A DNA stretch of 64,000 bases from Deltaproteobacteria bacterium HGW-Deltaproteobacteria-2. Its GTDB lineage: Bacteria > Desulfobacterota > Syntrophia > Syntrophales > Smithellaceae. The DNA lies in assembly GCA_002840505.1 (NCBI GenBank), contig PHBC01000001.1, forward strand, positions 257,767 to 321,766, given 5' to 3'. Made by a program: the position numbers and the translations under genes. Positions 35,084 to 48,046 of this stretch are shown here, piece after piece (within the stretch, counting starts at the first letter, position 1; each line of letters opens with the position of its first letter). The notes under the pieces were generated by a model. It was given only the letters and a program-made list of their open reading frames with translations, searched no databases and was not told the DNA's origin.

Positions 35084-37114
35084 TTATGAATCTGAACAAG
35101 TTCTGTTCTTCCCATTTTTTTTCCCCTGGTACATAAGATGATCAACCCTGTTAACGAAAGCCTTTACGTCCTCCTGTTTCTTGTATTGCGCAACTCCTAT
35201 GCTCACTGTTAGATAAACTTGTTTATTGGGCATCGGAGAAAAATTCTCTTTTTTCAATTCTTCTCTTATTCTTTCCGCGGTAACAACGCCTTCCTCGCTT
35301 GTTGTCATAGGCAAAATAATTGTAAATTCCTCGCCACCATAACGATAGGCGGAATCTTCCTTGCGCAGGCATCTTTTTATAACCTGACCGAGTCGTAATA
35401 AGACCTGATCTCCCTCAATATGACCATAAGTATCATTGAAAGCCTTAAAATCGTCGAGATCAAGAAGGAGAAGAGTTAATGAATATTCACGCCTTTCCAG
35501 TCGATCGATCTCTCTTTTAAGCTGATGGTAAAAATATCTGGAATTGTAAAGCTGGGTAAGGTCATCGATAATACTTAACTCGCGGTACCTTTTTTCACTA
35601 TCTTTTAACTTCTTCTCCACCAATTTGCGGTCCGTGATATCGCGAACAATAGCCTGAAGGTAGTATTTGCCCATATTGCTAAAGGCGTTCAGGCTGACAT
35701 CTGCGTCAAATAGAGTTCCATCGTAACGCCGGTGTTTCCACTCAAAGTACTGCGTCTGACCTCTAAGCGCCGCCTGGATCTTCTCCCGGGCTTTCTCTAT
35801 GGATCTTCTTCCATCAAGCTGAAATTCCGGGGAAAAAAGATAAGGATGCTGCCCGACGATCTGTTCCCTGCTGCAACGAAACATTTCCAAGGCCTTGAAG
35901 TTGCAATGAATAAAAATATCCTGATCCATTAAAAAAACAGCATCGTTGGCCGTCTCGAAAAGAGTCCGGAATTTGGATTCGCTCTCCTGCAAAGCTTCCT
36001 CCGCCCGCTTGCGGTCGGTAATATCCTGATATATAATTTGGAATTGTTTTTCACCATTCCAAAGTATCTCTTTGCGAAAGACCTGGAGATTACGGACTTC
36101 ACCATTTTTTCTGATGATATCTATTGTATATTCGAACGGAACATCGACACCTCGTTTTATTTTCTCATTTCTGATCTTGAATTCTGAATAGCTTTTTTTT
36201 GTATAGCGTTTCTCTACGGGGATCATTTCCAATTCTTCAATGCTATCATAGCCATAGAAATCCAAAATAGCCCGATTGGCATACAAGGTTTCCTCTTCTT
36301 TGGTCACGATGCGCACACCCAGCGAAGACTCATTTATAGACCGGCGAAAATTATCTTCGCTCAACCTTAATGCTTCCACCGCCTGTATGTGGCTGGCGAT
36401 TTCCTGCTCAAGCGCCTGATTAATAATCTGATAATCAGCAGTTCGTCTTTTCACTCGCTCTTCCAACTCCTGATTCACCTTATTAACCTTCTCCCGCTCA
36501 ATCTCCAATTGCTGCGTCAGAAAAAAATCATGTCGAGCATAGAATTCGATGAAATAACTGGCCAGCATTCCAAGGGCGTTTGCGCTGATTAAAAAAAAGT
36601 TATTATTGATCAGAATATCAAAGGGCACAGGATTTATCCAGATAACCACGACTTCATACAATATAACCAGCACCCATCCAGCCAATGCAGCCCAAAGAAA
36701 ACGAAGACGGATAAACATGTAGCCCCACATAAAAACAAGCATAAGGCCGGCATAATAGTAATAACTGACTGGCGGCGGTGCAATAGCGATCATACAAATA
36801 ATGCCCCCGCCAGCCACAATTAGGATGCTGGCCAGTATCGGCTGCATATACCGTTCAAAAAAATCTGAAAACGATATCAATAAAACCACTAACAGCAGAG
36901 GACAAACGACAACAAAACGAATAAACCATATTGTAGTTTTTTGTTGAGGCATAAGGAGCGCATCGAGGATACCAAAAGTCGCGTAAAGCAGCGATCCCAA
37001 TACCAGAAAGGTGCGGATTTGTGTAAGTGATAGACGATAGTAATTATTCTGGAACAGTGCTTCAAGATTTGAATATTTACCGGAAAATTTCAGCGTCAGC
37101 AGATGCAATTTCAT
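35084..37114 (-). CDS. Membrane diguanylate cyclase with two PAS domains
   Basis: 676 residues. About six membrane helices (about 35-195), a coiled coil (195-245), two PAS domains (about 252-370 and 378-500, each followed by a PAC-like DITDRK), then GGDEF. The active-site motif is GGEEF, and the inhibitory I-site RKED stands five residues before it, so it should make cyclic di-GMP and be product-inhibited. The PAS domains imply sensing of an internal or membrane signal. No effector gene is adjacent. Confidence 0.88.
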   Translation of the reverse strand: MKLHLLTLKFSGKYSNLEALFQNNYYRLSLTQIRTFLVLGSLLYATFGILDALLMPQQKTTIWFIRFVVVCPLLLVVLLISFSDFFERYMQPILASILIVAGGGIICMIAIAPPPVSYYYYAGLMLVFMWGYMFIRLRFLWAALAGWVLVILYEVVVIWINPVPFDILINNNFFLISANALGMLASYFIEFYARHDFFLTQQLEIEREKVNKVNQELEERVKRRTADYQIINQALEQEIASHIQAVEALRLSEDNFRRSINESSLGVRIVTKEEETLYANRAILDFYGYDSIEELEMIPVEKRYTKKSYSEFKIRNEKIKRGVDVPFEYTIDIIRKNGEVRNLQVFRKEILWNGEKQFQIIYQDITDRKRAEEALQESESKFRTLFETANDAVFLMDQDIFIHCNFKALEMFRCSREQIVGQHPYLFSPEFQLDGRRSIEKAREKIQAALRGQTQYFEWKHRRYDGTLFDADVSLNAFSNMGKYYLQAIVRDITDRKLVEKKLKDSEKRYRELSIIDDLTQLYNSRYFYHQLKREIDRLERREYSLTLLLLDLDDFKAFNDTYGHIEGDQVLLRLGQVIKRCLRKEDSAYRYGGEEFTIILPMTTSEEGVVTAERIREELKKENFSPMPNKQVYLTVSIGVAQYKKQEDVKAFVNRVDHLMYQGKKNGKNRTCSDS

Positions 37115-37665
37115 AATGTGCCAGATAATTTATGACTAATTAGGCTATTTTTTTAAGTCGAAAAAAGCTATTTCTTTTAATACTATTGATTTTGTTCTCT
37201 TATGTAACCATCATAATTCTTAGCAATGTTATATTTTTTCAACTATCTATCTATTCATTAGCTCCTGATACTAAGAAAATTGAGCACAATAATTATTTTA
37301 CTTCTTTATTATTATATACATATCATCATAACCGGGAAATAACAACCTTCATTACAAGATTAAATTATTAGTTCTTACGAATGTTTATACTTACGAACTA
37401 CGATAAAAATAAAGCCCGAACAAATATACTAAAACCGGATGAATTTAAAAAATATTTAAAAAAATAGTTACGTTTCTTGACTCATTAATTGGCCTATGTT
37501 AAAGGTCAACAAAATCGAGTGGAACTATTCCGCAAATAGTACATTCAGCTCTGTTTGCTAATGCGACTTCGCACGATTAAAGTCAAATTCATTCATCTGT
37601 TGAAGTCGTGAATTTCAAAGTCGCTGATTTGATTCAACAACAAATTCTTAGAGTCAATAAATGCC
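37115..37665. other. 550-bp AT-rich region between the diguanylate cyclase and moaC
   Basis: Divergent intergenic region. A 61-codon frame (37186-37371) is very AT-rich and has no ribosome site, so I do not call it. I looked for a molybdenum-cofactor riboswitch before moaC and saw none. TTGACT at 37477-37482 could be a -35 box, but a good -10 is missing. Confidence 0.5.
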
Positions 37666-38142
37666 ATGAAAAAATTGTCCCATGTGAATGATGAAGGCCA
37701 CGTCCAAATGGTAGATGTTACAGCAAAGGCTCAGACTTTCCGCAAGGCGAAAGCCCGGGGGATTGTCAAAATGGATCCTCAAACTTTAAAATTAATAGAA
37801 AAAGGTAAAATTGCCAAAGGGAATGTTTTGACAACGGCAAAAATTGCAGGCATTATGGCTGCAAAGAAAACGGGAGAACTCATTCCCCTCTGCCATCCGC
37901 TGCAATTAACGGGAATTGACGTCGATCTGAATATCGATCATAAAAACTCGCAAATTGTAATAGAAGCTCAGGTGCAAATAGCAGGGAAAACAGGTGTGGA
38001 AATGGAAGCGCTAACAGCCGTGAGCATTGCCGCTTTAACTATTTACGATATGTGTAAGGCTGTAAATAAGAAAATAGTTATCGGAGAAATCATGCTTTTA
38101 GAAAAAAGTGGCGGCAAAAGCGGCACTTTTATTCGTGACTAG
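37666..38142 (+). CDS. moaC: MoaC, cyclic pyranopterin monophosphate synthase
   Basis: Second step of molybdenum-cofactor synthesis. 158 residues, full length. The N-terminal MVDVTAKAQTFRKAKARG, KKTGELIPLCHPLQLTG and the catalytic-region KTGVEMEALTAVSIAALTIYDM are diagnostic. It ends GGKSGTF as usual. No other moa gene is adjacent. It fits use of molybdenum or tungsten enzymes such as formate dehydrogenase. Confidence 0.96.
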   Translation: MKKLSHVNDEGHVQMVDVTAKAQTFRKAKARGIVKMDPQTLKLIEKGKIAKGNVLTTAKIAGIMAAKKTGELIPLCHPLQLTGIDVDLNIDHKNSQIVIEAQVQIAGKTGVEMEALTAVSIAALTIYDMCKAVNKKIVIGEIMLLEKSGGKSGTFIRD

Positions 38143-38213
38143 TTAGAAGCAAGTAAAACCATTCGGAAAAGCAATATTTGCATGTTTTATTAATCAATCA
38201 AGGGAACTAATAA

Positions 38214-38729
38214 ATGACACAAAGTATTTTTAAAATTAAAAGGACTTTCCTCATACCTTTTATCACTTTCGTTGTTCTTCTCTTCTTATTGTTTCTAATC
38301 AGTTTATTTAAAGGTCAAATGCTGGAGAAAATCATTCTGGCAGTTTCTTTCGCCATTACCTTATTTATTGCTGTTGAAGCAACAAAAAGAAAAATTATTG
38401 TAACTAACGAGGGCTTAAAAATAGAGAAGTTTTTTCGTATAAAAGAATTTACCTGGGCAGAGATTACACAATTAGGAGTTGTTATCCTGCGTAATAAAAT
38501 TTATTTTATATTAACAACGACCAAGGGATTTTATTTTTTTTCCAACTTATTAGAAAACCATGCTTTACTTATTCGTTCTCTTGTGGATAAGGTGGAAAAT
38601 GAGAAAGTCGAAATAGAAGTTAAGAATTATCTGGAAAATCCTGTGGAACAACGTTCTTTGATTGTGATGTGTTGGTTCGGTGTCTTAATCTGTACTGCCT
38701 TTATAATTTTAAAATTGTTATCATTTTAA
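38214..38729 (+). CDS. Membrane protein with PH-like domain, unknown function
   Basis: 171 residues. Two N-terminal membrane helices (about 12-32 and 38-56), a beta-rich middle (RKIIVTNEGLKIEKFFRIKEFTWAEI is split by Gly and fits a bacterial PH domain), and one C-terminal helix (about 150-168). The family is not recognised beyond this. It lies between moaC and the Fis-type regulator on the same strand, with 71 and 65 bp gaps. Confidence 0.6.
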   Translation: MTQSIFKIKRTFLIPFITFVVLLFLLFLISLFKGQMLEKIILAVSFAITLFIAVEATKRKIIVTNEGLKIEKFFRIKEFTWAEITQLGVVILRNKIYFILTTTKGFYFFSNLLENHALLIRSLVDKVENEKVEIEVKNYLENPVEQRSLIVMCWFGVLICTAFIILKLLSF

Positions 38730-38794
38730 GTTTGGAATTAACCATTCTTTTTAAGTACATTTTACTTTCTTAGTAAATTCTACCCGAAAGGAGT

Positions 38795-39115
38795 ATGCTT
38801 CAAAAAATGCGATCGAAAAAGCACAACAAGTCAGAAATGGTTATGAATGTGAAGGCAACCCCTTATGTAGCTGTTGAAGAAATAATGGAAAAAAAACTGG
38901 AAGATATTACTACTATTTTATCTTCTTCCGGTGATCGCAAAAGCAAGCTTTATGAAGAAGTCCTGAGTATGGTGGAAAAGGGTTTATTTAAAATTGCTTT
39001 GCGCCGGTCAAATGGCGTAAAGAGTTCCGCTGCAGTATTTTTAGGCATTAACCGCAACACATTTACTGATAAAATGGCTAAACTGGGTATTAGCTGTGGG
39101 AAAAATCATAAGTAG
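38795..39115 (+). CDS. Fis-type DNA-binding regulator
   Basis: 106 residues. The C-terminal ~50 residues (LYEEVLSMVEKGLFKIALRR, then SAAVFLGINRNTFTDKMAKL) match the Fis/NtrC C-terminal helix-turn-helix. There is no AAA+ domain, so it is a small stand-alone regulator. The start is doubtful: GGAG is only 1 nt before ATG 38795 and 13 nt before the in-frame ATG 38807. It lies 17 bp before the beta-helix gene and may regulate that unit or act as a nucleoid protein. Confidence 0.72.
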   Translation: MLQKMRSKKHNKSEMVMNVKATPYVAVEEIMEKKLEDITTILSSSGDRKSKLYEEVLSMVEKGLFKIALRRSNGVKSSAAVFLGINRNTFTDKMAKLGISCGKNHK

Positions 39116-39132
39116 TCTTTTAAAAAATATTT

Positions 39133-40413
39133 ATGACTAGAACGATTAAAAAAACTGTAACCTTATCTCCAAAGGTAATTTGTCTCTTAAAAAAAGGGGT
39201 TCGGATGACGGCCCCTTTTTCTGTGGAAATCGGTGATGAAGTAAATCTGGAAAAGATTGACGATTCCTCAATAATTTATGGCGCCGCAAGGATTTACGGT
39301 GAAAACACATTAATTTCTCCGGAAGTAAAACTGGGATTCGAAGGACCAGTTACTTTAATTAATTGTCAACTGGGCACTGCAGTAGAACTCAAGGGCGGAT
39401 ATTTTACCAATTCGGTATTTTTAAATAAGTCAACAATGGGCAGCAATGCGCAGGTTCGTTCCGGCTGCCTCTTGGAAGAAGAAGCAGGCGGAAATCATTG
39501 TGTCGGTTTAAAACAAACAATTCTCTTCCCTTTCGTGCAGCTGGGAAGTCTGATTAACTTTTGTGATTGCCTGATGGCTGGTGGCACGAGCCGCAGGAAT
39601 CACAGTGAAGTGGGCAGTTCCTACATTCATTTTAATTATACTCCACGGCAGAATAAAGCGACTCCTTCATTAATCGGCGATGTGCCGCGCGGAGTAATGT
39701 TGCGGGAGCCACCTATCTTCCTGGGCGGTCAGGGTGGCATTGTGGGACCGGTACAAATTGATTATGGAACGGTGATTCCCGCAGGTGTTATTTGCCGGCA
39801 AGATTTTAAAACCGAGGGAATACATTGGACATCGTTAACCTCGCTGGAGAAGAAGAAAGAGTCTGCCGGTGCCTACGGCAGCGACATCACTCGAAAAGTT
39901 AAGCATAACATAGAGTACGTGGCTAATTTGTCGGCTTTGAGGCAGTGGTATCGCCATGTGCGTCGCGAGTTTTTTATGAAAGAACCGTATGGCGATCTTC
40001 TTTATTCCGGAGCGGGCATGGTTCTGGATGAAGCCATTGCAGAAAGGGTCAAGCAGCTACGCCTGTTTGCACAAAACATAGAAACTTCTATGGAAGTAGT
40101 CACAAAAATAATGGAAAAAATATATCCGGGTAGCGTGTCGCGTGCTCAGAAACAGTTTTTGCAAAATTGGCCCCGAATGGAAGAATATCTTTCCGGTAAC
40201 AATGAGGAAAAGATTGGGCTGAAGAAGAGAGATTCGTTTGTAAAAATAATGCATCGCCTTTCCAACAAAGGAAACTCTTATCTGGAATCAATACAATTGT
40301 TAACGCCTGCACAAACTCAGGAAGGTACGGACTGGTTAAGAGGTATTACTAAAAACATTATAACTGAGTGTATAAATAATAACCCTGACGCTTCGCGGCG
40401 GAAAGAAAAATAA
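39133..40413 (+). CDS. Left-handed beta-helix protein, GlmU-like acyltransferase fold without uridylyltransferase domain
   Basis: 426 residues. Hexapeptide-like turns run from about 40 to 230 (for example IIYGAARIYGENTLISPEVK, VTLINCQLGTAVELKG, NHCVGLKQTILFPFVQLG, GGIVGPVQIDYGTVIPAG), as in the C-terminal domain of GlmU-type enzymes. The last ~180 residues are helical and unrecognised. No N-terminal nucleotide-sugar pyrophosphorylase domain is present. Its stop overlaps the next start (TAATG), so it is coupled to the giant GlmS-like protein; the pair suggests a joint role in amino-sugar metabolism. Confidence 0.65.
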   Translation: MTRTIKKTVTLSPKVICLLKKGVRMTAPFSVEIGDEVNLEKIDDSSIIYGAARIYGENTLISPEVKLGFEGPVTLINCQLGTAVELKGGYFTNSVFLNKSTMGSNAQVRSGCLLEEEAGGNHCVGLKQTILFPFVQLGSLINFCDCLMAGGTSRRNHSEVGSSYIHFNYTPRQNKATPSLIGDVPRGVMLREPPIFLGGQGGIVGPVQIDYGTVIPAGVICRQDFKTEGIHWTSLTSLEKKKESAGAYGSDITRKVKHNIEYVANLSALRQWYRHVRREFFMKEPYGDLLYSGAGMVLDEAIAERVKQLRLFAQNIETSMEVVTKIMEKIYPGSVSRAQKQFLQNWPRMEEYLSGNNEEKIGLKKRDSFVKIMHRLSNKGNSYLESIQLLTPAQTQEGTDWLRGITKNIITECINNNPDASRRKEK

Positions 40414-43400
40414 TGTTTATTGCGCGAATGCTCAATACCATAAAAAATATGGGCCGGTTTCTTGCGGTCTGTCAAATATTTATAGGAAAACATCCGGCAA
40501 ATGTTTCCGTTCCGGCAATAATCTTTTTCCCGGTTATGACTTCTCAACTTAACTGCGGCTTTGCCGGACTGATGACTTTCCATCCCGATAAAAAACCTGC
40601 GGAATCAACCGAAGATCTGGAACTGGCAACGTTGTGGAAAAAGATCAAAAGTTTTGGTTTAAAAAATGCCTTAACCGGAAAGATTATCGCAGAAAAATAC
40701 TTAGACGGGCTCGAAACTCTCAGCTCCATGGAAAAAATTACATTGGAGCTAAAGCAGGAAAGTAATCAGGAATTTCTTTTCTTCCATAATGCAAGATCCA
40801 AAAAACTTCTAAGTTTAGTTGAAAAGATGAAATTATTTCTGGCGGAAGAAGAAAACATCCTGGAAGGTAACGCCACTAAATTTACTTCCACCGATCTGGA
40901 AATTATTAATAGCCGGATGATTCTGTTTAAAGATATCCAATGGATTTTAGAGAAAGATATCCTGGCTAATTTCCCGAAGATTCTTGATCTTTCCGGAGCA
41001 AAAAAGATATCCGAAATCAAACCGGCGTCCTTCAAAAAATACCGGCAAATTAATTTATTGCTCAATGCACTGGACCGATTGGAAGTCCGAGGCAGAGATT
41101 CCGCGGGACTGCAAATTGTCTTTACACTGGAAAATGAAAAAGACATGGAAAAAATATTGGTTAAGTTGATAGATAGCAACTTGTATCAAAATTATTTAAC
41201 TCGGGTAAAGGAAGGAGACCTTCTTAATGATTCAATATCCGTCACAGCGGATAGAAGAACCCTGGCTTTTACTTATAAAACATTTTCCATTGTCGGCGAA
41301 TTGGGACGCAATGTCAGCAACCTTAGGCAAACAATTAAAAAAGATGAAATTCTCCGGCACCTTGCTTCTTTGGATACGTTATACGAGACCGCTCTCACTC
41401 ATACCCGCTGGGCTTCTGTCGGTTCCATAACAGAAGAAAATTGCCATCCGGTAAATAATTATAAACCTAACCAGATAAGTCCGCTTTTCCCTTTTTATCA
41501 AAAGTCCGTAGCTCACATTAATGTTATTCTGAATGGTGATATTGATAATTATCCGGCATTGTACACGAACCTGGAAATAGGCAAAGAACCTATTAACCCG
41601 GAAGTTACCACTGATACAAAAATTATTCCTCTGCAAATCGAGAAATATCTGAAGGCGGGGCAAAATCTTGCCGAGTCCTTCCGCCTTGCCTTAAATGATT
41701 TTGAAGGTTCACACGCCATAGCCATGACCAGCGATCTGGAACCGGGAAAATTCTTTTTGGCGCTCAGGGGCAGTGGCCAATCAATTTACGTTGGCATTAG
41801 TTCTGATCAGTGTATGTTTTCTTCAGAACTCTATGGCTTAGTGGAAGTAATGCCTCATTTTATCAAAATGAATGGAGAAATTAATGCTTCCGGCGAAAAC
41901 GCAGCAGCGGGACAAATTTTTATTTTAGATCAGAATTCTTCCGGAAGATTAGCAGAAATCAAGGCTTCCTATTATGATGGCACCAAAATTTCTTTAAAAG
42001 AAAACTCCTTGCAAAAAGCTGAAATTACAACAAGGGACATTGATCGCGGCGATTATCCTCACTTTTTCCTCAAGGAAATTTCCGAATCGGCTGTTTCCAT
42101 CAAGAGAACTTTGCGGGGCAAATATCGAATTGTGACGAAGAATGATTCTTTATCGCAGGTTATTTTTAATTTAGGAATGAATATCGTACCAGCCGCTGTT
42201 CAATCGGGCCTTAAAAACGGCACCATCAAAAATATAATTGTTATCGGTCATGGAACAGCAGCAGTTGCCGGAACAGTGGTGGCCGATGCTTTGGATCATT
42301 ACTTGAAAGATAAGAACATTAATGTAACGGCCAGACTGGCTTCCGAATTAAGCGGTTTTTTGTTAAAAGAGGATCTTTCCGATACATTGGTAATTCCTAT
42401 AACCCAATCCGGAACAACTACTGATACGAATCGCGCCGTGGCTATGGCCAATGAACGAGGTGCTTTCATTATTTCCATCGTCAACAGAAGGCAGTCGGAC
42501 ATAACCGTAAAATCGCACGGTGTATTTTACACGAGCGACGGCCGTGATATTGAAATGTCAGTAGCCTCTACTAAGGCCTTTTATTCTCAGATTATTGCAG
42601 GCCAGGTTTTAGCGCTTTTTGTTGCACAACTTTTAGGAGCCCGGACAGACGATTACATTGCCGCTAAATTGCGTAATTTGGAGGCAGCGCCTCAACTGAT
42701 GGCCCGCGTCTTTGCCCGAAGAGATCAAATCTCTGCGTCCGTTAAAAAAACTTCAGCTAAAAATTTCTGGGCCATAGTTGGAAGCGGACCCAACAAAGCG
42801 GCAGCGGATGAAATCAGAATCAAGCTCAGTGAACTTTGTTATAAAACTATTTCTTCAGACATAGTGGAAAATAAAAAACATATTGATCTTTCAGCCGAAC
42901 CTTTAATTTTGGTTTGCGCTGCCGGAAATCCGGCACAGGTTATAGAAGATATTGTCAAAGAGGCTGCGATTTTTAAAGCGCATAAAGCCGCTGTTGTTGT
43001 TTTCGCAGAGGAAGACGACCATCGTTTTGATAAAATTGCCGATGCCGTAATTTACATTCCTGCCGCCCGGATGCCTCTGCCGGTAATTCTCAATACAATG
43101 GCTGGACACTTATGGGGTTATTATGCCGCCTGCGGCATTAATGAAGAAGCTCTCATTTTTAAAGAATTCAGAAATAACTTAAGTCTGGCTACAGCCAGGC
43201 AGGATAAAAATAATTATTCTCTTTACGAAAAAATTGCCGATGGCAGCCTGCGCCAAATAATCAATAAGTTTTATAAATCTTTCAATCACTATCGCAATGA
43301 AGGTTCCTTCACTTTATTAAGTGTCAGGACCATGTCCGATTTGATACTTTTAATAAAATATTCTGCCGGGAAGTTGCCACTGGAAGATTTTAGTCACGAA

Positions 43401-44129
43401 TTCAAAGTCGATGAAAATTATGTCTCACCGATCAGTTTCCTGGATGTTATTCTGGGAAAGGCGATTGATGAACTTACCAGACCGATAGATGCCATTCGCC
43501 ACCAGGCCAAAACGGTTACAGTAGGCACAACCCGCAGGGAAAAAGTATTTAAAGGAATCATCTTTGATTTGTTGGAAGGGCTTAATTTTTCCATCAAAGA
43601 TCTAACTTATAAAAATGTTATGACTGTAAGCAGAATACAACCCGTTGTTTTAGCTGTGCGTGGTTACACCATCTACGATATTAACAATCTCGACGCGCAG
43701 GGCAATCCCGCAGAAGATTCAACAATCACCATTCTGAAAAAGGAAGGAGTAGCCAGTCAAATGACATCCCGAACAGAAACTTCCAAGCTATTGATGGGAA
43801 CAAAAAGAACTATTGTCAGCACCGGCCAAGTCTATATCGGCAAAGGTAAAGCGGATGGTGCATCCATAGTAATTTTACCGCTACGCGGGAAAAGTGATTT
43901 TATCGGTAATCTGCTTTTGCTTCATGTTGACTACGACGAGCATTTATCCCTTCTGGAAAAGAAGAAAGCTCTGGGTTACCGTTACAACGATATCCGCAAT
44001 CTGGTCAACGAATATAATATTAACTGGGATGACGGTTATTTGGAAAAAATCCCAATCGCTGATTTGTTTAGTGAACCGGTGGAAACTCTGGCCGGGCGCA
44101 TTAAACAATTGGTCATTACAGATAATTAA
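40413..44129 (+). CDS. Giant GlmS-like protein (glutaminase-like plus two SIS domains, with long insert and C-terminal extension)
   Basis: 1238 residues, about twice normal GlmS. GATase parts: NCGFAGL (Cys48), RGRDSAG (226-232), HTRWASVG (330-337) and NGDIDNY (374-380). Isomerase parts: QSGTTTDT (665-672), SVASTKAF (716-723), a second SIS domain (about 785-910) and AKTVTVG (1032-1038), which matches the C-terminal end of ordinary GlmS. Between Cys48 and RGRDSAG there is a ~175-residue helical insert, and ~200 extra residues follow the GlmS end. The nucleophile Cys is normally at residue 2; here 47 residues precede it, so processing or loss of glutaminase activity is possible. Start by TAATG coupling with the beta-helix gene. 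Confidence 0.78.
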   Translation: MFIARMLNTIKNMGRFLAVCQIFIGKHPANVSVPAIIFFPVMTSQLNCGFAGLMTFHPDKKPAESTEDLELATLWKKIKSFGLKNALTGKIIAEKYLDGLETLSSMEKITLELKQESNQEFLFFHNARSKKLLSLVEKMKLFLAEEENILEGNATKFTSTDLEIINSRMILFKDIQWILEKDILANFPKILDLSGAKKISEIKPASFKKYRQINLLLNALDRLEVRGRDSAGLQIVFTLENEKDMEKILVKLIDSNLYQNYLTRVKEGDLLNDSISVTADRRTLAFTYKTFSIVGELGRNVSNLRQTIKKDEILRHLASLDTLYETALTHTRWASVGSITEENCHPVNNYKPNQISPLFPFYQKSVAHINVILNGDIDNYPALYTNLEIGKEPINPEVTTDTKIIPLQIEKYLKAGQNLAESFRLALNDFEGSHAIAMTSDLEPGKFFLALRGSGQSIYVGISSDQCMFSSELYGLVEVMPHFIKMNGEINASGENAAAGQIFILDQNSSGRLAEIKASYYDGTKISLKENSLQKAEITTRDIDRGDYPHFFLKEISESAVSIKRTLRGKYRIVTKNDSLSQVIFNLGMNIVPAAVQSGLKNGTIKNIIVIGHGTAAVAGTVVADALDHYLKDKNINVTARLASELSGFLLKEDLSDTLVIPITQSGTTTDTNRAVAMANERGAFIISIVNRRQSDITVKSHGVFYTSDGRDIEMSVASTKAFYSQIIAGQVLALFVAQLLGARTDDYIAAKLRNLEAAPQLMARVFARRDQISASVKKTSAKNFWAIVGSGPNKAAADEIRIKLSELCYKTISSDIVENKKHIDLSAEPLILVCAAGNPAQVIEDIVKEAAIFKAHKAAVVVFAEEDDHRFDKIADAVIYIPAARMPLPVILNTMAGHLWGYYAACGINEEALIFKEFRNNLSLATARQDKNNYSLYEKIADGSLRQIINKFYKSFNHYRNEGSFTLLSVRTMSDLILLIKYSAGKLPLEDFSHEFKVDENYVSPISFLDVILGKAIDELTRPIDAIRHQAKTVTVGTTRREKVFKGIIFDLLEGLNFSIKDLTYKNVMTVSRIQPVVLAVRGYTIYDINNLDAQGNPAEDSTITILKKEGVASQMTSRTETSKLLMGTKRTIVSTGQVYIGKGKADGASIVILPLRGKSDFIGNLLLLHVDYDEHLSLLEKKKALGYRYNDIRNLVNEYNINWDDGYLEKIPIADLFSEPVETLAGRIKQLVITDN

Positions 44130-44197
44130 ATTTTATTATCAAACTTGTGTCCGAAGCGTTTGATTTTTTACAGTCATAAATATGTGGAAAGTATTGA

Positions 44198-47165
<2,968 letters not shown>

Positions 47166-47543
47166 TTTTATTCAAACCACTTCAAATATTATGACAAACA
47201 CTTTAAAACTATGTACAAATATTGAATTAAATAATTTTTAATATTGCGTCACAGAAATTCGATGAAACTTATGTTCTCTGGAAGTATCTAGATGGTCTGT
47301 TTATATAAAGAAAAAACATTATGTCAAGAAAATTTAAGTGTTTTTTAAAAACTTTTGAAGCAAATTTATACTTTCCTATAAAAAACAATGAGATACGGTG
47401 GGGCAATAATCCAGTTTGTGCTTGACAGCCCCTAATAATTAAGCTAATCAACAAACCCTATTTAAGAAAACTCAAATATTACAAACGCAGCAAGGTAATA
47501 TTTAACAAAACTTTTATAAAAAATTAAGTTCAGGAGGATGCTT
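47166..47543. other. AT-rich region upstream of rpsT
   Basis: About 370 bp without a credible gene; frames on both strands are short and AT-rich. TTGACA at 47422-47427 with TAATCA 17 bp on is the best promoter candidate for rpsT, though the -10 is weak. AGGAGG (47532-47537) is the rpsT ribosome site. Confidence 0.5.
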
Positions 47544-47807
47544 TTGGCAACACATAAATCAGCAGAAAAACGTGATCGGCAGAACAAAAAAAACCGCGCG
47601 CGCAATATCGCCGCCAAGTCCGCACTAAAAACAAAGATTAAATCAGTAGTTGAAAATGTGAACAGCAAGAATAAAGAAAAATCTATTAATGCGCTTAAAA
47701 CTGCTATCCCCGCATTGAATAAAGCAGCAAGTAAAGGCTTAATTCATAAGAAAAATGCTTCACGCAAAGTTTCCCGACTGACTAAAAAAGTCAACGCTGT
47801 TAAATGA
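47544..47807 (+). CDS. rpsT: Ribosomal protein S20
   Basis: Small-subunit protein binding the 5' domain of 16S rRNA. 87 residues: ATHKSAEKRDRQNKKNRARN and the Lys/Ala-rich helices, with SKGLIHKKNASRKVSRL, are diagnostic. I place the start at TTG 47544, 6 nt after AGGAGG; the in-frame ATG 47538 directly abuts that site and cannot be used well. TTG starts are known for rpsT in other bacteria and keep it autoregulated. A terminator follows at 47911. Confidence 0.95.
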   Translation: MATHKSAEKRDRQNKKNRARNIAAKSALKTKIKSVVENVNSKNKEKSINALKTAIPALNKAASKGLIHKKNASRKVSRLTKKVNAVK

Positions 47808-47910
47808 CCCTCGCTAGTGAGTCCCAAATTTTTTAAGTAAAACGCGCTGAAATTTGTCGGACGCATTATCCCAGAAGCAAAGCGACGTGGGATCAATAAT
47901 AAAAACGCAT

Positions 47911-47946
47911 AAAGCGGCCAGTTCTAATACCGGCCGCTTTTTATTT
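47911..47946 (+). terminator. Rho-independent terminator after rpsT
   Basis: Stem AAAGCGGCC / GGCCGCTTT (47911-47919 and 47932-47940) with a 12-nt loop, followed by TTATTT. Confidence 0.78.
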
Positions 47947-48046
47947 ATTATTAAAGCACTTATTTCCTCTCTCTGCTAATCCTTAATATTAGTATTTGCT
48001 TTGTTCCGAATAATCATTTAGACACTAATCAAAAGAAGAGCTTATT

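Noticed and set aside
37186-37371. 61-codon hydrophobic frame upstream of moaC
   Set aside because: AT-driven composition, no ribosome site, no similarity recognised.
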